Assembly (NCBI RefSeq): GCF_021021475.1
Contig: NZ_JAINWL010000001.1
Span: 1,488,001 to 1,552,000 of the forward strand
Length of the DNA: 64,000 nucleotides
Direction: 5' to 3'
Source: Citromicrobium bathyomarinum
GTDB taxonomy: Bacteria > Pseudomonadota > Alphaproteobacteria > Sphingomonadales > Sphingomonadaceae
Part shown: positions 50,045 to 57,399 of the stretch, piece after piece
Layout of the letters: the number at the start of each line of letters is the position of its first letter
Position numbering within the stretch: position 1 is the stretch's first letter
Notes under the pieces: model-generated
What the model saw: only the letters and a program-made list of their open reading frames with translations
What the model was told of the DNA's origin: nothing
Database searches by the model: none
Made by a program: the position numbers and the translations under genes

Positions 50045-51117
50045 TGCTGCTGGTCGAACCGGGGGGCTTGGCTGAGTTGGCCGAACTGCCGCCCAAGTCG
50101 ATCGCGATCGTCACCGACGCGTGGTATCCGCAGATGAACGGCGTGGTCCGCACGCTGACCACCACCTGCGACATCCTGCGCGCGCACGGGCACCAGGTGG
50201 ATATGATCACGCCCGATCAGTATCCCTCGCTGCCCTGCCCGACCTATCCCGAAATCCGCCTTGCGCTGACCCTGCCCGGCACCGTGGGCCGGCGGCTGTC
50301 GGACCTGCACCCCGATGCGGTGCATATCGCCACCGAAGGCCCGCTGGGGCTGGCCGCGCGGCGATATTGCATGGCCAAGGCGGTGCCGTTCACCACCGCC
50401 TATCACACGCAGTTTCCCGACTATATCGCGCGGCGCACCTCGCTGCCCTCGGATGCGTTCTGGCCCTATATCCGCTGGTTCCACCGCCCCGCGCAGCGGG
50501 TGATGGTGGCGACCGAGAGCATCCGCGAGGAACTGCGCGCGCAGGGCCTCACCCGGCTGCATCACTGGGGCCGCGGGGTCGATCTGGAGGCCTTCCATCC
50601 CGATGTCGGCCCCTGCGAGGATTACGAGGGGCTGGTCCGCCCGATCCAGCTGTATGTCGGCCGGGTCGCGGTCGAGAAGAACATCGAGGCGTTCCTGCGC
50701 ACCACAAGGCCGGGCACCAAGGTGGTGGTCGGCGACGGGCCGGCCCGCGCCGATCTGGAGGCCCGCTATCCCGAGGCGGTGTTCCTTGGCAAACGCAGCG
50801 GAGACGCGCTCGCCCGCTGCTATGCCAATGCCGACGTGTTCGTGTTCCCCAGCAAGACCGATACCTTCGGGCTGGTCATGATCGAGGCACTGGCCTGCGG
50901 CACGCCGGTTGCCGCCTTCCCCGTGCCGGGCCCGCGCGACGTGCTGAGCGAGGAAGCGGGCGCGATGCGCGACGATCTCGACGATGCGATCGCCAATGCG
51001 CTGCTGCGCGACCGGCAGACCTGCGCCCAGTACGGCGCGCAGTTCAGCTGGGAAAAGGCGACCCTGCAGTTCGTCGCCGGGCTGGAAGAGTTCGATGGAG
51101 AAACCCTCACTCCCTGA
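50044..51117 (+). CDS. agt: GT4-family glycosyltransferase (Agt-like glycolipid synthase)
   Basis: A 357-residue GT-B enzyme. The N-terminal part begins I-A-I-V-T-D-A-W-Y-P-Q-M-N-G-V-V-R-T-L, and the C-terminal half has L-Y-V-G-R-V-A-V-E-K-N and the nucleotide-sugar E-x7-E site in F-P-S-K-T-D-T-F-G-L-V-M-I-E-A-L-A-C-G. It belongs with mannosyl or glucosyl/glucuronosyl diacylglycerol synthases of GT4. Start overlap with plcP and a PHO-box-like site upstream suggest that it glycosylates diacylglycerol released by PlcP. The exact sugar cannot be read from sequence. Confidence 0.75.
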   Translation: MLLVEPGGLAELAELPPKSIAIVTDAWYPQMNGVVRTLTTTCDILRAHGHQVDMITPDQYPSLPCPTYPEIRLALTLPGTVGRRLSDLHPDAVHIATEGPLGLAARRYCMAKAVPFTTAYHTQFPDYIARRTSLPSDAFWPYIRWFHRPAQRVMVATESIREELRAQGLTRLHHWGRGVDLEAFHPDVGPCEDYEGLVRPIQLYVGRVAVEKNIEAFLRTTRPGTKVVVGDGPARADLEARYPEAVFLGKRSGDALARCYANADVFVFPSKTDTFGLVMIEALACGTPVAAFPVPGPRDVLSEEAGAMRDDLDDAIANALLRDRQTCAQYGAQFSWEKATLQFVAGLEEFDGETLTP

Positions 51118-51263
51118 GCGAGTCCCTGAAATGCCGATCTTCCTTGCCCAAAGGCGGCGCGATCCTTACAATGGCGCTTACGAGGCCGCTCCTGCATGGG
51201 GCGGCCCTTTCATTTTCAGGGCTCCGCCAACCGATCGGGGCCGAGCAGTTCAGGATGACCGTC

Positions 51264-52076
51264 ATGGCCGACCAACCCACTCCGCTGATGCCGCACGCGA
51301 CCGCCACCTGGCTGGTCGACAATACCGGCCTGAGCTTCGAGCAGATCGCCGAATTCTGCGGGCTGCACATCCTCGAAGTGCAGGCGATGGCAGACGATCT
51401 GGCGGGTAGCAAATATACCGGGCGCGACCCTGTCTATGCCGGCGAGCTGACCCAGGAAGAGATCGAGCGCGGTCAGGCAGACAGCACCTACAGCCTCAAG
51501 ATGCAGAAGGCTCCGGCGGAAGTGACCCGGACCAAGGGCCCGCGCTATACCCCCGTGTCCAAGCGGCAGGACAAGCCGGACGGCATCGCCTGGATTCTGC
51601 GCAACCACCCAGAGGTGACCGACGCGCAGATCTCCAAGCTGATCGGGACCACCCGCAACACGATCGGTGCGATCCGCGAACGCAGCCACTGGAACATCCA
51701 GAACATCCAGCCGAAAGACCCGGTGACGCTGGGCCTTTGCTCGCAGCGCGAGCTCGACGCGGTGGTCAAGGCTGCGGCGAAGAAGGCCGGGCTGGAAAAC
51801 GCCGTCTCCGACCCCGCGGTCGAAGCCAGCGACAAGGCGCGTCTGATCGAGGAACTGCGCCGCGAACGCGACGATAACGAGAAGGCCGCCGCCGAAGCCG
51901 CGCAGGAAGCCGAAGCCGCCGCATGGCTGCAGGCCAAGCGCGCGAGCGAGGAAGAGCAGCTGAGCGGCATGCCGATCGGCACCGCAAGCGAAGCGCCCGC
52001 CGAGCCGGAAGCCGAAGCGGCCCCCGCTGAAACCCCGGCTGATACCGAGGATGCCGAGGAGCAGACGGAAGAATAA
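51264..52076 (+). CDS. trcR: DUF1013 cell-cycle regulator (TrcR family)
   Basis: A 270-residue protein. Its DUF1013 core runs from P-L-M-P-H-A-T-A-T-W-L-V-D-N-T through F-E-Q-I-A-E-F-C-G-L-H-I-L-E-V-Q, then G-R-D-P-V, Y-T-P-V-S-K-R-Q-D-K-P-D and I-S-K-L-I-G-T-T-R-N-T-I-G-A-I-R, which looks like a helix-turn-helix. A variable Ala/Glu-rich tail ends the protein. TrcR in Caulobacter is RNA-polymerase-associated and affects cell-cycle gene expression. ATG 51264 has an AGGA site eight bases upstream; ATG 51255 is the weaker choice. Confidence 0.88.
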   Translation: MADQPTPLMPHATATWLVDNTGLSFEQIAEFCGLHILEVQAMADDLAGSKYTGRDPVYAGELTQEEIERGQADSTYSLKMQKAPAEVTRTKGPRYTPVSKRQDKPDGIAWILRNHPEVTDAQISKLIGTTRNTIGAIRERSHWNIQNIQPKDPVTLGLCSQRELDAVVKAAAKKAGLENAVSDPAVEASDKARLIEELRRERDDNEKAAAEAAQEAEAAAWLQAKRASEEEQLSGMPIGTASEAPAEPEAEAAPAETPADTEDAEEQTEE

Positions 52077-52134
52077 TCCGCCTGCGCTCAAGCAAATACT
52101 TGCCGAGCCGCGCGCGCGTCTGCATCATGCTTAC

Positions 52135-53802
52135 ATGGATGTAAGCAGCAGCAATTATCACCACCCGCGCCCGTGGGACACGCCCATCAAATCGACCACC
52201 ATGCCCGCGCTGCTGGCGCGGGCGGTGGCGGCGCACCCTGACCGCACGCTGATCGATTTCCTCGGCCGCAGGCTCAGCTATCAGGCAATGCATGCCGAGG
52301 CGCGGCGCTTTGCCGCTGGACTGCAGGCGGCGGGGATCGGGCGCGGCGACCGGGTCGGGCTGTTCCTGCCCAACGTGCCCATCTACCTCTCCGCCTATTA
52401 CGGCGCGATGCTGGCGGGCGCGACGGTGGTCAATTTCTCGCCGCTCTATTCGGTCGACGAGCTTTCGCATCAGGTGGAGGATTCGGGCACCCGGCTGCTG
52501 GTCACGGTCGACGCGAACGCGCTTTACGGCACCGCGCAGGCGGTGCTCGAAGGCTCTTCGCTGGAAACGCTGGTGGTGGGCGAACTCGCCGGCATGCTGC
52601 CGACGCTCAAGGCGCTGGGCCTCAAGCTGTTCAAACGTAGCGCGATCGCCAAGCCCGCCTATGGGAAGAGCATCGTGCGCTGGGACGCAATGCTGCCGCG
52701 CAGCGAGCCGACCCCGCTCGACATCACGCCCGACGAAATCGCGCTGCTGCAATATACCGGCGGCACCACGGGCCGGCCCAAGGGCGCGATGCTGAGCCAC
52801 GGCAACCTTGCTGCCAATGCCCAGCAGGTCGATGCGATCGACCCGTTCGAGCGTGACGAGCCGGACATCATCATGGGCGCGCTGCCGCTGTTCCATGTCT
52901 TTGCGAACACCTGTGTGCTCAACCGCAGCATCGTGCGCGGGGCAACCATCGCGATGGTGCCGCGGTTCGAAGCGGGCGACGTACTCAAGACGCTCAGTCG
53001 CGCAAAAGTGACCGGATTCCCCGGCGTGCCGACCATGTTTCAGGCGCTGCTCGACCATCCCAAGGCGGCGACGACCGACTTCTCCTCGCTCAGAATCAGC
53101 ATTTCGGGCGGCGCGCCGCTGGCCGATCCGCTGCGCGACAAGTTCGAGACGCTCTCCGGCGTGCGGCTGGTCGAAGGTTATGGCCTGACCGAGAGTTCTG
53201 GCGTGGTTTCGACCAATCCCTACCTCGCCACGCGCAAGACGGGCACCATCGGTCAGCCGATTCCGGGCACGAGACTGCTGTTGCTCGACAAGGAGGACGA
53301 AACGCAGCTCGCCCCCGAGGGCGAGCCGGGCGAGCTGGCGATCAACGGCCCGCAGATCATGCAGGGTTACTGGAACCTGCCCGAAGCCGACGCCGAGGTG
53401 TTCATCGAGCATCAGGGCCGCAAGTGGCTGCGTACCGGCGATGTCGCGCGGATCGATGCGGACGGCTTCATCGAGATCGTCGACCGGATCAAGGACATGA
53501 TCGCGGTCGGCGGGTTCAAGGTCTTCCCCAGCCAGGTGGAGGACGTGCTCCAGACCCATCCCGCCATTCGCGACGTGCTGGTGATCGGGGTGCCCGACGA
53601 TTACCACGGTGAGGTTCCGCGCGCCTACGCCACGCTGCAACCCGATCAGGAAGCCCCCACCGCCGAGGCGCTGCGCGACTGGCTCAACACCCGCGTGGGC
53701 AAGCACGAGCGGGTCGACCAGGTGGTGATTCGCAAGGAACTGCCGGTGACGATGGTCGGCAAGCTCGACCGAAAGGCGCTGCGGGCCGAAGTGCTTGGCT
53801 GA
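52135..53802 (+). CDS. fadD: Long-chain fatty-acid-CoA ligase
   Basis: A 555-residue AMP-forming acyl-CoA synthetase. The AMP-binding signature Y-T-G-G-T-T-G-R-P-K-G-A-M is at about residues 206-218. The A5 Y-G-L-T-E-S motif, the G-E-L-A-I-N-G-P-Q-I-M-Q-G-Y-W segment, A7 R-T-G-D-V-A-R-I-D-A-D-G and A8/A10 D-R-I-K-D-M-I and G-K-L-D-R-K-A are all intact. It activates fatty acids for beta-oxidation or lipid synthesis. The ATG at 52135 follows the TrcR stop by 58 bases; an earlier start would overlap trcR. Confidence 0.92.
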   Translation: MDVSSSNYHHPRPWDTPIKSTTMPALLARAVAAHPDRTLIDFLGRRLSYQAMHAEARRFAAGLQAAGIGRGDRVGLFLPNVPIYLSAYYGAMLAGATVVNFSPLYSVDELSHQVEDSGTRLLVTVDANALYGTAQAVLEGSSLETLVVGELAGMLPTLKALGLKLFKRSAIAKPAYGKSIVRWDAMLPRSEPTPLDITPDEIALLQYTGGTTGRPKGAMLSHGNLAANAQQVDAIDPFERDEPDIIMGALPLFHVFANTCVLNRSIVRGATIAMVPRFEAGDVLKTLSRAKVTGFPGVPTMFQALLDHPKAATTDFSSLRISISGGAPLADPLRDKFETLSGVRLVEGYGLTESSGVVSTNPYLATRKTGTIGQPIPGTRLLLLDKEDETQLAPEGEPGELAINGPQIMQGYWNLPEADAEVFIEHQGRKWLRTGDVARIDADGFIEIVDRIKDMIAVGGFKVFPSQVEDVLQTHPAIRDVLVIGVPDDYHGEVPRAYATLQPDQEAPTAEALRDWLNTRVGKHERVDQVVIRKELPVTMVGKLDRKALRAEVLG

Positions 53803-53835
53803 TCACGCGGCCTCGTTGCGAGGATACAGCGCATG

Positions 53836-53877
53836 AAAAAGGGGGCCGTCACGCGATCCGCGTCGGCCCCCTTTTTT
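53836..53877. terminator. Bidirectional intrinsic terminator between fadD and bactofilin genes
   Basis: A long hairpin: AAAAAGGGGGCCG pairs with CGGCCCCCTTTTTT, with an inner ACGCG-ATC-CGCGT stem and a two-base bulge. The T-runs are on both sides (five A at 53836, six T from 53872), so it can end both the rightward fadD and the leftward bactofilin transcripts. Confidence 0.9.
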
Positions 53878-53891
53878 CGTAAGATCGGCGA

Positions 53892-54467
53892 TCAGTAGTA
53901 GTTGGCGCTCGCGCTGGCACTCTTCTCGTCCGAGCTGTCGTCCGAGGAGAAGGGCGAAATGCCCAGATCGGCGGTGGTCGAACCGCCCGCCGAAGAGGTG
54001 CTTTCGCTGCTGCTCTCGCTCTGGGCGCTCGACTGGCTCGAAGACGCACTGGCGGAACCGGCCTCGCGCGGGGCGAAACGGCCCTGGACCGAGGCACCCT
54101 GTTCCACCGTCAGCGCTTCGTAATGGACATCGCCGTTGATCGTCGCGCTGCGCAGGATCACCAGCTCACGCGCGTGGATCGATCCGTCGACCCGCCCGGC
54201 AAGGCGCGCGCTTTCCGCCTTCACTTCGCCGGCGATCTGGCTGGCCTCGCCCTGCACCAGCGAGGCGCAGTCGATATCGCCTTCGACCGTGCCGTCGATA
54301 TGCAGTTCGGTCGAGGCCGCGATGTTGCCGGTGATGGTGACGTCGGCGCCGAGCACCGAGAAGCTCCCCGAGGAGGACGACGACTTAGACACCGGCGTCG
54401 CCCTGGGTGTCGCTGGCCGTGCGGGTGCGCTGGGCGCCGGAGTTTCGGCGGACTTTTTTGAGAACAT
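53892..54467 (-). CDS. Bactofilin
   Basis: A 191-residue cytoskeletal protein. An unstructured N-terminus (Pro/Ala/Ser-rich, residues 1-35) leads into the central beta-helix DUF583 domain (about 36-135), seen as V-T-I-T-G-N-I-A-A-S-T-E-L-H-I-D-G-T-V-E-G-D-I, and G-E-V-K-A-E-S-A-R-L-A-G-R-V-D-G-S-I. A Ser-rich tail follows. Bactofilins polymerise without nucleotide and in many bacteria localise cell-wall endopeptidases to set cell shape or stalks. Its start lies 83 bases inside the upstream M23 peptidase gene on the same strand, a very tight arrangement. Confidence 0.93.
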   Translation of the reverse strand: MFSKKSAETPAPSAPARPATPRATPVSKSSSSSGSFSVLGADVTITGNIAASTELHIDGTVEGDIDCASLVQGEASQIAGEVKAESARLAGRVDGSIHARELVILRSATINGDVHYEALTVEQGASVQGRFAPREAGSASASSSQSSAQSESSSESTSSAGGSTTADLGISPFSSDDSSDEKSASASANYY

Positions 54468-55632
54468 CGGGGGCTAACTCCAAGAATGTGCGCGGATTGA
54501 CTGCTGTGCCGTTCACTCGAACCTCGAAATGCAAGTGCGGGCCGGTCGAACGACCGGTGCTACCGATTGCGCCGATAACCGTACCTGCTTCAACCCGCTG
54601 CCCGACCCGCGCCTCAAAACGCGACATGTGGGCGTAACGGGTTAAAAGACCTTGCCCGTGGCTGATTTCGACCACGTTACCATAGCCGCCCTTTCGGCCC
54701 ACAAATGTCACGGTTCCCCGCGCGGTGGCGAAGATCGGCGCGCCCATCCTGGCCGGGAAGTCCAGCCCGCGGTGCATCGCGGCACGCCCGGTGAAGGGAT
54801 CGCGGCGATAGCCGTAGGAGGAATTGACCGCCGCCGCCTTGGTCGGTGCGAACTGCGGTACGCCCTGCAGCGTCGCTTCGAGTGTGGCCATGCGCGACAG
54901 GCTTGCGCCGAGGCGTTCGAATCGCGGATCGATCTGCTCGTCCTTGCCGAACAGCGCTTCGAGCGGGCCGCCGCGCGCGCTGGTGTCGGCCGAGGCGAGC
55001 ATCCGGTCCGGATCGAGCCCAAGTTCGCGCAGCGCCCACATCGCGCGGCGCGATCGCTGGTCGGCGTAGCGGGTCAGCCCTTCGACGAAGGCGAGCTGGC
55101 GTGATTCGATCCGCGCAAGCGAGGCCGCTTCGGGCACTGCGGCGGAGACCTTCTCGACCAGTTCGTCGGTCTCGTTGGTGCTGTCGGTGACATTGTCGTG
55201 CTTGACTGCATCGGGGGGCAGCATCTCGATCATGCCCTCGATGAAGTCCTGCCGCTTCTCCAGATCCTGCGTCACCTCGCCGATATTGGCGCGGTAGGCT
55301 TTCAGCCGCTCTTCCGAAGTGGCGACATCCGCCTCGCGCTCCAGCAGCGCGACTCGCTCCACGCTGGAGCGGTATTGCAGCACGCTCATCACGCCCATGC
55401 TGCCCACGAAGGCGACCGAGGCGGTCAGCGCCAGTGCGGCGGTGCGTTTCTGAAGTTTCGAACTGATCTTGATGAAACGGACCTGGCCTTGCGAGCGCAT
55501 GAAAAACTCACGCTCCGGAAACCAGTTTTCCATCCGCTCACGCCACGTGAGCCGGTGCTGCTGTTCGTTGCTCAAGTCGACCCCTACCGTTGTCCCGGTC
55601 CCGATTCGGGGGTTAACAGTGGGGTCCGACAC
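54385..55632 (-). CDS. M23 peptidoglycan endopeptidase paired with bactofilin
   Basis: A membrane-anchored peptidase of about 415 residues. One membrane helix (about residues 65-86: L-A-L-T-A-S-V-A-F-V-G-S-M-G-V) is followed by a periplasmic coiled coil and a LytM domain (about 285-385) with intact Zn motifs H-R-G-L-D-F and H-L-H-F-E. It is likely positioned by the bactofilin encoded after it. The GTG at 55632 is reported. A TTG at 55575 with AGGGG six bases upstream, giving 396 residues, may be the real start. The last 27 codons overlap the bactofilin gene. Confidence 0.88.
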   Translation of the reverse strand: MSDPTVNPRIGTGTTVGVDLSNEQQHRLTWRERMENWFPEREFFMRSQGQVRFIKISSKLQKRTAALALTASVAFVGSMGVMSVLQYRSSVERVALLEREADVATSEERLKAYRANIGEVTQDLEKRQDFIEGMIEMLPPDAVKHDNVTDSTNETDELVEKVSAAVPEAASLARIESRQLAFVEGLTRYADQRSRRAMWALRELGLDPDRMLASADTSARGGPLEALFGKDEQIDPRFERLGASLSRMATLEATLQGVPQFAPTKAAAVNSSYGYRRDPFTGRAAMHRGLDFPARMGAPIFATARGTVTFVGRKGGYGNVVEISHGQGLLTRYAHMSRFEARVGQRVEAGTVIGAIGSTGRSTGPHLHFEVRVNGTAVNPRTFLELAPDVLKKVRRNSGAQRTRTASDTQGDAGV

Positions 55633-55698
55633 GGTCGAATCCCGCGCCGAGTCGTTAGGACGAATGGAACTCTACCTACGATGAACTGTTAAATACCG

Positions 55699-56469
55699 AT
55701 GGCGTTAACCATGTTTACGCGGGAACCACTTGCTCATTCGCGGGTTCCGCTGCGCTTGACCGACCGTCCGCCTCCACCATTCCACGCGTCCACCACCGGA
55801 CGCAGGAGGCGGCGCGTCGGCCTGCTCGGGGGCAGCTTCAACCCGGCGCATGGCGGCCACCGGCGAATCTCGCTGTTCGCGATGGACGCGCTCGGGCTGG
55901 ACGAGGTGTGGTGGCTGGTCTCGCCCGGCAATCCGCTCAAGCCGAAAGAGGGCATGGCTCCGCTGGCCGCGCGCTATGCCTCTGCAGTGGCGCAGGCGCG
56001 CCGCGCGCCGATCCGGGTGACCGCTATCGAGCGCGAGCTGGGCACGCGCTATACGGTCGACACCATCGCAGCGTTGCAGAATCGCTTCTCTGCCCACGAA
56101 TTCGTGTGGCTGATGGGGTCTGACAATCTGGTGACATTCCACAAGTGGCGGGCGTGGCGCCGGATCGTGTGGAGCGTGCCGATTGCGGTGATCGCCAGAC
56201 CGGGGTATGAGATGGCAACCGTCGCCAGCCCCGCGGCGGCCATGCTGCGGCGTTTCCGGGTGGATCCGGCGCAGCTCAGGAAACGGGGCGAGTGGAGCGC
56301 ACCTATTCTGGTGACATTGCGTTTTGATCCCGATGCCCGGTCCGCCACCGCGATTCGCGCTGGCGCGCCAGACTGGGCCGCCGATTATCGTGACGCTGCG
56401 CTCCGCGATCAGATTACCCATCGCCCCATCATAGATTTCAGTACCGATCCGGAGCCGGGCAGCGCATGA
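55699..56469 (+). CDS. nadD: Nicotinate-nucleotide adenylyltransferase
   Basis: A 256-residue enzyme that adenylates nicotinate mononucleotide in NAD synthesis. The nucleotidyltransferase motif G-L-L-G-G-S-F-N-P-A-H-G-G-H starts at about residue 41, and the late S-A-T-A-I-R segment replaces the more usual S-S-T-x-I-R. The N-terminal extension of about 38 residues, rich in Pro and Arg, is longer than in most homologues. Later ATG and GTG codons were considered but none removes it cleanly, since the ATG at 55711 is only four codons in. It starts the conserved nadD-rsfS-rlmH series. Confidence 0.92.
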   Translation: MALTMFTREPLAHSRVPLRLTDRPPPPFHASTTGRRRRRVGLLGGSFNPAHGGHRRISLFAMDALGLDEVWWLVSPGNPLKPKEGMAPLAARYASAVAQARRAPIRVTAIERELGTRYTVDTIAALQNRFSAHEFVWLMGSDNLVTFHKWRAWRRIVWSVPIAVIARPGYEMATVASPAAAMLRRFRVDPAQLRKRGEWSAPILVTLRFDPDARSATAIRAGAPDWAADYRDAALRDQITHRPIIDFSTDPEPGSA

Positions 56470-56586
56470 CTCGCATATGCTCCCGGCCATTCCCATATCA
56501 CTGGAATGACAGGAGTATCGACCTCGCCCATGACCAATGTGCAAGCCGCCATCATGCCCGCCACCAAAGCCCCGAGAGTTTCTGCC

Positions 56587-56952
56587 ATGACTGAAGACAG
56601 GTCCGACGCGCTCCACGCGCTGGTGATGCAGCAGCTCGACGACGATCAGGCGCAGGACATCGTCAGCATCGACCTGGCCGGCAAGTCGAGCATGGCCGAT
56701 CATATGGTGGTCGCCTCCGGCCGGTCGACCCGGCAGGTCGCCTCGATCGCGCAGAAGCTGGCCGAGAAGATCAAGCAGGACGGCTACGGCTCGGTCCGGC
56801 TCGAAGGCTTGCCCGCCGCCGACTGGGTGGTGATCGACGCGGGCGACGTGGTGATCCACCTGTTCCGCCCCGAAGTGCGCAGCTTCTACAATATCGAGCG
56901 GATGTGGTCCTTTGGCGAGAACGGCCAGATCGCTGCCGGGGGCAATGCCTGA
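56587..56952 (+). CDS. rsfS: Ribosome silencing factor RsfS
   Basis: A 121-residue protein that binds ribosomal protein uL14 and blocks subunit joining in starvation. Family landmarks are D-A-Q-D-I-V-S-I-D-L-A-G-K-S-S-M-A-D-H-M-V-V-A-S-G-R-S-T-R-Q-V, V-R-L-E-G-L-P-A-A-D-W-V-V-I-D-A-G-D-V-V-I-H-L-F and R-S-F-Y-N-I-E-R-M-W. The ATG at 56587 has a GAGAG site eight bases upstream. Earlier in-frame ATG codons at 56506, 56530 and 56554 would add up to 27 residues without family similarity. Confidence 0.93.
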   Translation: MTEDRSDALHALVMQQLDDDQAQDIVSIDLAGKSSMADHMVVASGRSTRQVASIAQKLAEKIKQDGYGSVRLEGLPAADWVVIDAGDVVIHLFRPEVRSFYNIERMWSFGENGQIAAGGNA

Positions 56953-56971
56953 TCCGGGCTGCTGAGCGCGC

Positions 56972-57394
56972 ATGCTTCTCCATATTGTTGCGCGCGGCAA
57001 GATCGGGCGTTCGCCTGAGGCCGAGCTGGTCGACCGCTATCTGACACGGATCGCGTGGGACACTAAACTGACCGAACTGCCCGACACCGGCGGCAAGATC
57101 CCGCCGACCAAGGATCCGCACCGCACCGTCGCGCTCGACGAGAAAGGGCGCGATCTTTCCTCCGAACAGCTCGCCGAAATCCTCGGCCAGTGGCGCGATG
57201 GCGGGATTCGCGAGACGCGTTTCCTGATCGGCGCCGCCGACGGGCATAGCGAGGCACAGCGCGAGGAAGCGGACCTGCTGCTCGCCTTCGGCAGTGCGAC
57301 CTGGCCGCACCTGCTGGCGCGCGCAATGCTGGCCGAACAGCTCTACCGCGCGACGAGCATTCTTGCAGGACATCCCTATCATCGGGCAGGGTAG
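56972..57394 (+). CDS. rlmH: 23S rRNA (pseudouridine-1915-N3)-methyltransferase RlmH
   Basis: A 140-residue SPOUT-class methyltransferase. The knot-forming elements F-L-I-G-A-A-D-G-H, L-L-L-A-F-G-S-A-T-W-P-H-L-L-A-R and A-M-L-A-E-Q-L-Y-R-A are typical, and the C-terminus ends H-P-Y-H-R. RlmH methylates pseudouridine 1915 in helix 69 of 23S rRNA. It follows rsfS by 19 bases and precedes the envC-like gene by five bases, the standard alphaproteobacterial order. Confidence 0.95.
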   Translation: MLLHIVARGKIGRSPEAELVDRYLTRIAWDTKLTELPDTGGKIPPTKDPHRTVALDEKGRDLSSEQLAEILGQWRDGGIRETRFLIGAADGHSEAQREEADLLLAFGSATWPHLLARAMLAEQLYRATSILAGHPYHRAG

Positions 57395-57399
57395 CACGC

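Noticed and set aside
51766-53706. A 646-residue open frame opposite trcR and fadD
   Set aside because: It spans two real genes and their gap, with no signal, domain or ribosome-binding site; a codon-bias shadow.
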